Source of the DNA: CAYNUJ01 sp964621225
GTDB taxonomy: Bacteria > Bacteroidota > Ignavibacteria > Ignavibacteriales > Melioribacteraceae
DNA length: 6,396 bases
Assembly (NCBI GenBank): GCA_964621225.1
Contig: CAZULK010000148.1
Span: forward strand, 1-6,396
Direction: 5' to 3'
Of this stretch, positions 1 through 5,493 are shown one piece after another. The position numbers were made by a program, and so were the translations under genes. Numbering within the stretch: position 1 is the stretch's first letter; each line of letters opens with the position of its first letter. The notes beneath the pieces are model-generated. The model ran no database searches, had not been told where the DNA came from, and saw nothing but the letters and a program-made list of their open reading frames with translations.

Positions 1-318
1 ATTGCTACTCTTACCCAAGAGTAGCTTCATTCCGACCAAATTCGCAGATTCTATGTATGCTTCTGTGCCGTCTTTTGATATCCCGGCGGGAGCTTTTTTC
101 AAAGGGAAATTCCCATTTGAGCTGATTGGAACGTAAATAATTGATAAATCGAGCACCTCTTTGCATACATCAAGAAATCCGTCTCCCCCATCAGATAATG
201 CCAAAGTAAAGACTTCGGCATTATGTAAATATTCTGAAATTTTTGATGCGATTAGTTTTGATATTTCGAGAGAAGAAGCGCACTCTTTAAAACTATTTGG
301 CGCTACCAATATTTTCAT
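1..318 (-). CDS. Glycerate kinase (GlxK/GarK family), N-terminal part
   Basis: The frame gives 106 codons with no stop and continues past the left edge, so only about the first quarter of a usual ~370-380 residue protein is present. It resembles glycerate 2-kinases (Pfam Glycerate_kinase family), which phosphorylate D-glycerate with ATP in the cytoplasm and feed glycolysis. Visible marks are the opening MKILVAPNSFKE (family MKIVIAPDSFKE), LSDGGDG at residues 41-47 (family ADGGEG), and a later segment with IESANLVGM at 89-97 matching the family E-x-A-x-x-x-G-L region. The ATG at 316-318 shares ATGA with the TGA of the upstream HIT gene. No Shine-Dalgarno is visible, so translation is probably coupled to HIT. 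The family call is secure. Whether the product is 2- or 3-phosphoglycerate cannot be read from the sequence, and the active-site C-terminal half is outside the window. Confidence 0.88.
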   Translation of the reverse strand, partial: MKILVAPNSFKECASSLEISKLIASKISEYLHNAEVFTLALSDGGDGFLDVCKEVLDLSIIYVPISSNGNFPLKKAPAGISKDGTEAYIESANLVGMKLLLGKSSN

Positions 319-815
319 TTTAATGATTCGAGTGCTTCAATTAGTTTCTTTTTAGTTTCCAATAAATCCTGGCTAATAACTTTTACTTCTCCCAAAGCCG
401 GCATAAAATTGGTATCTCCCATCCATCTGGGCAAAACATGGAAGTGAAGATGTTGATCTATGCCCGCTCCGGCTGCTTTACCGATATTGGCTCCCAAATT
501 AAATCCTTGCGGTTTCATCACAATAGTAAGTGCATCAATCATCTTTCCTTGTAATTCCATGATTTCACTCTTTTCTTCATCGGAAAGGGAGTTGAAATCT
601 GAAAGGTGTCTGTAAGGAATTATCATCAAGTGGCCGTTATTGTAAGGGTATAAATTCAACATCACAAAACATTTTTTGCCTTTATAGACGAGCAAAGTAT
701 CATCGTCCTCAACATTTTTCTCTTCCACATTACAGAAAACGCATTTCTCATCGCCTGTTTTATCTTTGAAAGAGCTTATATAATTCGATCGCCAAGGTGA
801 CCAAAGTTTTTCCAT
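315..815 (-). CDS. HIT-family hydrolase/phosphorylase (Ap4A phosphorylase-like)
   Basis: A 166-residue cytoplasmic histidine-triad protein. The triad HLHFHVL is at residues 122-128 (H122, H124, H126; H126 would be the nucleophile by family precedent). It is followed by PRWMGDTNFMP, the extension seen in FHIT-like/Ap4A phosphorylase-like bacterial members. The N-terminus LWSPWRSNYI and a CVFC pair (C25, C28), with H70 and H122 as likely partners, fit the zinc site of this branch. NLGANIG at 106-112 is the usual nucleotide-contact strand. Family members cleave dinucleoside polyphosphates or nucleotidyl adducts; the exact substrate is not decided by sequence. The ATG at 815 has a GAGGA ribosome site (820-824) four bases upstream. 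The gene lies 60 bp after EF-G, with a terminator-like hairpin between them, and overlaps the glycerate kinase start by four bases. Confidence 0.93.
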   Translation of the reverse strand: MEKLWSPWRSNYISSFKDKTGDEKCVFCNVEEKNVEDDDTLLVYKGKKCFVMLNLYPYNNGHLMIIPYRHLSDFNSLSDEEKSEIMELQGKMIDALTIVMKPQGFNLGANIGKAAGAGIDQHLHFHVLPRWMGDTNFMPALGEVKVISQDLLETKKKLIEALESLK

Positions 816-819
816 TATA

Positions 820-824
820 TCCTC
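820..824 (-). promoter_or_regulatory. Shine-Dalgarno for the HIT gene
   Basis: GAGGA on the minus strand lies four bases before the ATG at 815. It is only about ten bases past the 3' end of the hairpin at 835-856, so ribosome access may be affected by that structure. Confidence 0.6.
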
Positions 825-834
825 ACAATAGATA

Positions 835-856
835 AAAGGCGGGTTTCCCCGCCTTC
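835..856 (-). terminator. Rho-independent terminator-like hairpin after EF-G
   Basis: On the minus strand the stem AAGGCGGG pairs with CCCGCCTT around a GAAA tetraloop (GNRA type). It is followed by a run of four T, then ATC. The stem is 8 bp perfect with six G-C pairs, plus one possible G-U at the base. The signal is directional: the plus strand has no T-run after it. It begins about 20 bases after the EF-G stop and ends about 20 bases before the HIT ATG. The U-tract is short, so it may be a partial terminator or an mRNA-stabilising end that lets some transcription into HIT and glycerate kinase. Confidence 0.65.
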
Positions 857-875
857 AATCGATAATAAATAATAA

Positions 876-2969
876 TTAACCTTCTTCTTCTTTTTCTTTT
901 TGATAAGCTTCAATTACTTTAGCTTCCACATCTTTCGGTACTTCTTCGTAATGTGAGAATGCTCTTGTATGCATACCTCTACCGGAAGTCAACGAGCGAA
1001 GATGTGTGGAGTATTTGTACAATTCTGCCAAAGGAACTTTAGCTTTAATTATTTGGAAAGGACCTTCGGCATCCATTCCGGAAATTTTTCCTCTTCTAGC
1101 GGAAATATCTCCCATCACATCACCCATATATTCTTCAGGAACCTTTACTGTGATATCGTAAATCGGTTCAAGAATTACAGGTTTGGCTGCCAAGAATCCT
1201 TTTTTGAATGCTTGTGATGCTGCAATTTTGAAGGAGACTTCGTCGGAATCCACGTTGTGGAATGTACCGTCGAAAAGTGTAACTTTAACATCTACAACCT
1301 GTGAACCGGTAAGAATACCTTTCGACATTATCTCTTTCAAACCTTTTTCCACAGCCGGGATGAATCTTCCCGGAACAACACCACCTACAATAGCATCAAC
1401 AAATTCAAATCCAGTTCCTCTCGGAAGCGGTTCTAATTTCAAGTGAACGTGACCGTATTGTCCCCTTCCACCGGATTGCTTTTTGTGTTTGTATTCTGCA
1501 TCTTCACAAACACCTTTGATTGTTTCGCGGTAAGGAATTCTGGGTTCTACCAAATCAACATCCACATGATATCTGTCTTTCAATAATTTAACGGCAAGAG
1601 AAAGCTGTAACTCTCCTTGTCCGGAAACGATAGTTTGTCCCAATTCAGGATCGAAGTGAACCGTGAGTGTCGGATCTTCTTCGTGAACCTGATGTAAACC
1701 ACCGGAAATCTTATCTTCGTCCCCTTTTGCTTTCGGTAATACGGCACCGCGAATAACCGGTTCGGGGAATTTGATCGGTTCCAATTCAACCGAAAAATTC
1801 TTCGAAGATAGTGTGTCTCCGGTATGAGTATCTTTCAATTTTACAACTGCACCGATATCTCCGGCATAAAGTGTGGAAATTTCTTTTCTTGTTTTTCCGT
1901 TCAGAACAAAAATCTGTCCCATTCTTTCGGTTTTGTTTTTGGAAACATTCTGAATATCCAAACCGGAATTAACCTTACCGGAATATACTTTGAATATAGA
2001 AAGTTCTCCAACATGCTGTTCATTCAAAGATTTAAAAACAAGAAGTACAGGTTCACCGTTTTCGTCGCATGGAACTTCAACTGTTTCGTCTTTACCGGCC
2101 AATTTACCTTTTGGAGCTTCTCTGTCTTTTGGTGATGGCAGGTAATCAGCTGCAAAATCCATGAAGTTGCTCAATCCAACCGCCTTTTCTGCAGAAACAG
2201 CAAATACCGGAACAAGCGAACCGGAGATAATTGCCTTTTTCATTCCTGCCGTTAGATCGTCTCCTTCGAGCGTTCCTTCTTCAAAGAATTTGTTCATCAA
2301 TTCTTCGTCACTTTCGGCAATTTTTTCAATTAATTCTTCCCGCATCGATTCCGCTTTGTCTTTCAGGTCTGCGGGAATATCTTCTTCAGTAACTTTTTTA
2401 GAACCAGCTTCGCCGAAAGTCAATTTTTTCATTTTAATTATATCAACTACAGAATCAAAATTAACTCCTTCGTTGACCGGGAAAGAAATAATTGTTGCAT
2501 CGGAACTTAATCTGTCTTTAACCAAGTTGAAAGTTTCATCGAATTTGGAATGTTCACTGTCAACTTTGTTAATCAATACCACACCGGGGAGATTGTACTC
2601 TTTTGCGTAACCCCAAGTTAATTCTGTTCCAACTTCAATACCTTCTGCAGCTTTAACAACCGCGACAGCAGTATCAACAACATGAAGTGAAGCAATTACT
2701 TGACCTATAAAATCGGTATACCCGGGTGTATCTAAAAAGTTTAATTTTTTATCCTTCCACTCCACGTGCAAAGGTGAAGCGGAAATAGATATTTTTCTTT
2801 CAATTTCATTAGGAGTATAATCGGATATCGTATTTCCTTCGTCTACGCTTCCAATCCTATTTGTTTCACCAGCGGTAAAAAGCATCACTTCGGAGAGAGA
2901 GGTTTTACCGCTTCCACCGTGTCCTATGAATGCAAAATTCCTTATTGCGTCTGCTTTGAACTCTTTCAA
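876..2969 (-). CDS. Elongation factor G paralog, EF-G2 type (FusA2-like translational GTPase)
   Basis: A full-length 697-residue, five-domain EF-G-like GTPase acting on the ribosome. The G domain has the P-loop GHGGSGKT (16-23), switch I ERKISIS (57-63), DTPGYTDF (80-87), NKVD (134-137) and VSAEKAVG (258-265). Domain II follows at about 300-400, domain III around 405-480 (ISGGLHQVHEEDP at 421-433), domain IV with HKKQSGGRGQYG (495-506) and the tip segment FHNVDSDE (570-577), and domain V with EEYMGDVMGDISARRGKI (612-629). Classical EF-G has HIDAGKT and DTPGHVDF; here the P-loop Asp is G19 and the catalytic His is Y84. This matches the EF-G2 branch known from Thermus and mycobacteria, not the main fusA. 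The start is TTG at 2967-2969, supported by GGAGG four bases upstream and by MKEFKADAIRNFAFIGHGG fitting the family N-terminus. It is 28 bp downstream of the YtxG-like gene, probably in one operon. Its role in translocation or stress is unproven. Confidence 0.93.
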   Translation of the reverse strand: MKEFKADAIRNFAFIGHGGSGKTSLSEVMLFTAGETNRIGSVDEGNTISDYTPNEIERKISISASPLHVEWKDKKLNFLDTPGYTDFIGQVIASLHVVDTAVAVVKAAEGIEVGTELTWGYAKEYNLPGVVLINKVDSEHSKFDETFNLVKDRLSSDATIISFPVNEGVNFDSVVDIIKMKKLTFGEAGSKKVTEEDIPADLKDKAESMREELIEKIAESDEELMNKFFEEGTLEGDDLTAGMKKAIISGSLVPVFAVSAEKAVGLSNFMDFAADYLPSPKDREAPKGKLAGKDETVEVPCDENGEPVLLVFKSLNEQHVGELSIFKVYSGKVNSGLDIQNVSKNKTERMGQIFVLNGKTRKEISTLYAGDIGAVVKLKDTHTGDTLSSKNFSVELEPIKFPEPVIRGAVLPKAKGDEDKISGGLHQVHEEDPTLTVHFDPELGQTIVSGQGELQLSLAVKLLKDRYHVDVDLVEPRIPYRETIKGVCEDAEYKHKKQSGGRGQYGHVHLKLEPLPRGTGFEFVDAIVGGVVPGRFIPAVEKGLKEIMSKGILTGSQVVDVKVTLFDGTFHNVDSDEVSFKIAASQAFKKGFLAAKPVILEPIYDITVKVPEEYMGDVMGDISARRGKISGMDAEGPFQIIKAKVPLAELYKYSTHLRSLTSGRGMHTRAFSHYEEVPKDVEAKVIEAYQKEKEEEG

Positions 2970-2973
2970 GTTT

Positions 2974-2978
2974 CCTCC
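2974..2978 (-). promoter_or_regulatory. Strong Shine-Dalgarno fixing the TTG start of EF-G2
   Basis: GGAGG followed by AAAC and then TTG. No in-frame ATG lies nearby: the ATG at the 5' side of the site opens a frame that stops within a few codons. The same GGAGGAAAC string precedes the ytxH-like start, so this core is used at both genes. Confidence 0.75.
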
Positions 2979-2997
2979 GACATTATTTATTTAGTTG

Positions 2998-3372
2998 TTA
3001 TTTTTTTAATTCATTTATGAATGCCGTAACTGCTTTAGAAACGGCTGTTAAATTCGATATAAAATTCTGGATCCTATTTTCCGGCTTACCGTTCGATTTA
3101 TTCCCAATTGATGTTAATTTATTTTTTGTGGAAGTTACGAATGTTTGTACTTTATTCACTTGTAATTCCACTTCTTCAACTAATTGTGTTGCTTTATCTG
3201 AAACTTCCTGAAGGTTATCCAAAATCGGGAGTAATCTGTCGTTCAAATCGGTAAGATTTTGCTGAAGAATGTCTAAGTTTTTATTGACATTCTTCAGCGT
3301 AAAAATAAGATATGCACATAATGCGGATGCAAGAATTATTAAAATAGCCAGTAGTACATCCAATAGCCCCAA
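2998..3372 (-). CDS. DUF948/YtxG-like membrane-anchored coiled-coil protein
   Basis: 124 residues. Residues 3-26 form one hydrophobic helix (LLDVLLAILIILASALCAYLI), followed by a long charged helical region with heptad-like hydrophobic spacing (LKNVNKNLDILQQNLTDLNDRL onward) to about residue 90. A short Gly/Asn/Pro break (NKSNGKPEN) comes next, then a C-terminal helix. This topology and the opening match the DUF948 family (Bacillus YtxG, a general stress protein); molecular function is not known. The likely location is the inner membrane with a cytoplasmic or periplasmic coil. The start is TTG at 3370-3372: GAAGGA sits nine bases upstream inside the end of the ytxH-like gene, and an in-frame TAA at 3394-3396 leaves no ATG. 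It begins two bases after the ytxH-like stop and precedes EF-G2. A perfect 13-bp inverted repeat lies within codons 25-37. Confidence 0.75.
   Translation of the reverse strand: MGLLDVLLAILIILASALCAYLIFTLKNVNKNLDILQQNLTDLNDRLLPILDNLQEVSDKATQLVEEVELQVNKVQTFVTSTKNKLTSIGNKSNGKPENRIQNFISNLTAVSKAVTAFINELKK
3261..3298 (-). repeat. Perfect 13-bp inverted repeat inside the YtxG-like gene
   Basis: The arm GCTGAAGAATGTC at 3261-3273 and its exact reverse complement GACATTCTTCAGC at 3286-3298 flank a 12-base AT-rich spacer. In the mRNA it would fold into a 13-bp stem with six G-C pairs, starting about 75 bases after the TTG start. The arms encode LKNV and DILQ within the coiled coil. Neither strand has a U-tract after the stem, so it does not look like a terminator. 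Confidence 0.85.
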
Positions 3373-3374
3373 GA

Positions 3375-3791
3375 CTAAGCTTCCTTCTCTGATTTAAAGG
3401 TTTCCATACCGGCTTTAATTGCATCTTTAAGCTTTCCGCTTTCTTTATCAATTTTTTTCTTGCCGGTTTCTACATAATCCGTAGTCTTCTTTCTGGCATC
3501 TTCAAGAATCTCTTCTGCCTCTTTAAGAAGGACATCAACTTTTTCTTTGGCTTCTGCAACCAAAACTTCGGATTTTTTCTTTCCGTCATTTATGAGCTTG
3601 GTGGCTTTTTCTTTTGCGTCTTCTATATAATTTTCGGCATCATCCATAAGGTCATCGGATTTTCTCTTTAAATCGCCTCTGAATTCTTTGCCACTCTTGG
3701 GGGCATATAAAAGTGCAAAAAGAGAGCCGACTAATGATCCTGCCAAAAATCCGATAAATAAGCCTTTTCCAATTCCATTATCTTCGTTCAT
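3375..3791 (-). CDS. YtxH-domain (general stress) protein with LEA-like helical repeats
   Basis: 138 residues from the ATG at 3789-3791. Residues about 9-29 are a Gly-rich membrane or membrane-associating helix (GLFIGFLAGSLVGSLFALL) directly followed by YAPKSGKEFR (29-38), the signature of the YtxH domain. The rest is a highly charged Lys/Glu/Ala helix. From residue 57 it runs in 11-residue steps: EDAKEKATKLI, NDGKKKSEVLV, AEAKEKVDVLL, KEAEEILEDAR. This resembles group-3 LEA amphipathic helices. YtxH is a stress-induced protein of unknown mechanism in Bacillus. The frame is open 21 codons further upstream, to 3854, but that extension covers the predicted promoter and has no ribosome site. GGAGG at 3797-3801 supports the chosen ATG. 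The YtxG-like gene starts two bases after the stop. Confidence 0.88.
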   Translation of the reverse strand: MNEDNGIGKGLFIGFLAGSLVGSLFALLYAPKSGKEFRGDLKRKSDDLMDDAENYIEDAKEKATKLINDGKKKSEVLVAEAKEKVDVLLKEAEEILEDARKKTTDYVETGKKKIDKESGKLKDAIKAGMETFKSEKEA

Positions 3792-3796
3792 TGTTT

Positions 3797-3801
3797 CCTC
3801 C
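3797..3801 (-). promoter_or_regulatory. Shine-Dalgarno deciding the ytxH-like start
   Basis: GGAGG lies five bases before the ATG at 3791. It selects this Met over the in-frame ATG four codons earlier and the longer open frame. Confidence 0.7.
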
Positions 3802-3823
3802 ATTCGTATAAATTTATAGTTGT

Positions 3824-3854
3824 CAAAAATAATAACCCATAGTCTGAATTTCAA
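3824..3854 (-). promoter_or_regulatory. Promoter for ytxH-ytxG-EF-G2
   Basis: Two readings coincide. As sigma70: TTGAAA (3849-3854), 17-base spacer, TATTTT (3826-3831). As the Bacteroidota type: TTG (3852-3854), 20-base spacer, and TATTTTTG (3824-3831), which matches TAnnTTTG exactly. Either places the start about 25 bases before the ATG at 3791, leaving room for the GGAGG site. It lies in the 157-bp gap after the UPF0104 gene, where I see no convincing terminator. Confidence 0.5.
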
Positions 3855-3948
3855 GATAGAAAAGTCGGATATTTAACTAAATTATTCAGTTCGTTTAACT
3901 TTTATTTGAAGAAAAAGTTTCTCGGAAAGATTATATAATTAAATATCG

Positions 3949-4893
3949 TTATAAATTTTCAATATTCCTCTTCTTTTTAATGATTGCCAGGGAAATAATT
4001 CCTATAATCACAGCATACCAAAGAGTAGATATCCTTATCAAAAAAGTTACTGTTACAGCCAAATCCATATTTTTTGTTACATCAAAAATGAAATAGCTCA
4101 GCGAACCCTCAGTTACTCCAATCCCCGCCGGAAGCATTGTTAATGCCCCTACAATAATTGAAAATGTATAAACAAAAACCGACCACAATACCGACACATC
4201 TACACTGAAATAATCTAGTATCAGATAAAAGCCTAAGCACTCCGGTAACCAAGCAAGCAGACTTAATAGTGTCATTTCATAAAGCGGTTTTATTCTTAGC
4301 ATTGTATAGGAAGATTCGTATGATTCTTCAATTTTGGAAATATATTTTTCTAAAAAGTTAAATCTTTCAAAATACTTGATTATCGCAAGGGACATTTTTC
4401 GATTGTTTAACAGCAATGTTGCCAGTATAAAAAAGAGTGCAGTTAATATAATTACTGTCATCCCCTGCCCCATAACTAGCGAACCGATAAATGCAAGCAA
4501 CAAGACGGAATAGAAATCGGTAATTCTTTCTGCAAAAACTATCGGAGCACTTACCGGTATAGGAATATCATCTATTTTTTTTAACAAATACGATTTGAAA
4601 ACTTCACCGAATTTTCCCGGAGTAACACTCATTACGAGTCCTGATAAAAAAATGAGGAGAGAATCCCAAAAGCTTGCTTTTAAATTCAATAGTCTGACAT
4701 AATAATGCCATTTTAAAAATCTAAAGAAGAAATTTGTAGAAGTAAGCAATAACACCAATACCATCGTAGTCAAACTCACAGAACTCAGGCTGCGGAGCAC
4801 ATTGTCGAAATCAGAATAGAGGGAAAAAAAGAGATAAATTAAAGCGAAAAGAATTATTGAAACAATTATATTTCTTTTCAGTTTTCGAAACAC
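3949..4893 (-). CDS. LPG synthase TM region / UPF0104 family integral membrane protein
   Basis: 314 residues with about eight hydrophobic helices and no soluble domain. Family marks are R58 with KW (61-62), TPGKFGE (91-97), ERITD (122-126) and MLPAGIGVTEGSL (253-265). These are typical of the flippase-like membrane half of lysylphosphatidylglycerol synthases and related UPF0104/AglD-type proteins in the inner membrane. The aminoacyltransferase domain of MprF is absent, so a lipid or polyprenol-glycan handling role is only an inference from the family. The start is GTG at 4891-4893, sharing its G with the maf TAG (TAGTG). AAGGA at 4903-4907, nine bases upstream, supports it. The basic N-terminus (MFRKLKR) suits an inside-first topology. 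A run of eight A (coding strand) at 4575-4582 encodes part of LLKK without breaking the frame. Confidence 0.88.
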   Translation of the reverse strand: MFRKLKRNIIVSIILFALIYLFFSLYSDFDNVLRSLSSVSLTTMVLVLLLTSTNFFFRFLKWHYYVRLLNLKASFWDSLLIFLSGLVMSVTPGKFGEVFKSYLLKKIDDIPIPVSAPIVFAERITDFYSVLLLAFIGSLVMGQGMTVIILTALFFILATLLLNNRKMSLAIIKYFERFNFLEKYISKIEESYESSYTMLRIKPLYEMTLLSLLAWLPECLGFYLILDYFSVDVSVLWSVFVYTFSIIVGALTMLPAGIGVTEGSLSYFIFDVTKNMDLAVTVTFLIRISTLWYAVIIGIISLAIIKKKRNIENL

Positions 4894-5471
4894 TATAGAA
4901 TTTCCTTAAGAGCTAGATAAACATCGCTAAGAGGCAGACCCATTACATTATAATAACAACCTTTAATTTCCTTAACAAACACAGCCCCAAAATCATCTTG
5001 AATTCCATATGCACCGGCTTTATCCATCGGACTTCCACCTTCAACATATTCAGTTATTTCTCTATGTGATAGCTTTCTAAAGGTTACTGCAGATCTTCTA
5101 TAATTTACAATTTCCCTTTTATTCATAGAATTATAAATTGCATATCCGGTATAAACAAAATGAGTGTTACCGCTTAACTTCTTCAATATTTTAACGGCAT
5201 CTTTTTTGTTTTTAGGTTTTCCGATAACCTCTTTGTTCAGCACCACTATTGTGTCTGCAGTTATGAAGATTCCTTCCCTCTTCCTCTCAATTGCTAATTT
5301 CAATTTATCTTTCGCCAATCTCTTAACGGTTTTTATCGGATGTTCGCCGTCGAGAATTTCTTCGTCTAAATCAACGGAGAAAGATTTGAATTTCAATCCC
5401 AATTGACGAAGTAATTTTCTTCTTCTTGGTGATTTAGAAGCTAAATATATGGGAATATCAGAGGTAATCAT
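4893..5471 (-). CDS. maf: Maf-family nucleoside triphosphate pyrophosphatase (YhdE-like)
   Basis: 192 residues, the normal family length. It hydrolyses non-canonical or modified (d)NTPs to monophosphates and pyrophosphate in the cytoplasm. Motifs in order: LASKSPRRRKLL (10-21), ADTIVVLN (72-79) with D73 as the predicted catalytic base, IGKP (83-86), VYTG (106-109), DKAGAYGIQ (150-158) and YYNVMGLPL (173-181). The DKAGAYGIQ and NVMGLP forms fit the YhdE (dTTP/UTP) subgroup better than YceF, but this is by motif only. The ATG at 5471 has no clear Shine-Dalgarno and follows the upstream stop by 22 bases, so it is probably transcribed with the exported beta-sandwich gene. Its stop overlaps the UPF0104 GTG start. 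Confidence 0.95.
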   Translation of the reverse strand: MITSDIPIYLASKSPRRRKLLRQLGLKFKSFSVDLDEEILDGEHPIKTVKRLAKDKLKLAIERKREGIFITADTIVVLNKEVIGKPKNKKDAVKILKKLSGNTHFVYTGYAIYNSMNKREIVNYRRSAVTFRKLSHREITEYVEGGSPMDKAGAYGIQDDFGAVFVKEIKGCYYNVMGLPLSDVYLALKEIL

Positions 5472-5493
5472 TTACTTTATAAGAAAGGAAGAT

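Noticed and set aside
161..355. 64-codon plus-strand frame over the glycerate kinase start
   Set aside because: Antisense to a clear glycerate kinase N-terminus and the end of HIT; no family resemblance.
812..822. TATAAT overlapping the HIT start codon as a -10 box
   Set aside because: No -35 at proper spacing, and the start of transcription would fall inside the HIT coding region.
2161..2610. 149-codon open frame on the plus strand opposite EF-G2
   Set aside because: Ser/Ile/Leu-rich low-complexity translation lying fully antisense to well-conserved EF-G G-domain sequence, with no ribosome site. It is a shadow frame, as are the other plus-strand frames at 969-1446, 1824-2135, 3017-3211, 5164-5406 and 5786-6112.
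3792..3854. N-terminal 21-residue extension of the YtxH protein
   Set aside because: It overlaps the predicted promoter, begins without a ribosome site and adds residues upstream of a strong GGAGG-ATG.
3897..3919. 7-bp AT-rich stem as terminator for UPF0104
   Set aside because: AACTTTT/AAAAGTT has one G-C pair, a nine-base loop and no following T-run on the minus strand; too weak to call.
3901..4893. MprF (lysylphosphatidylglycerol synthase) proper
   Set aside because: Only the membrane region is present; there is no C-terminal aminoacyltransferase domain and the gene ends with its own stop.
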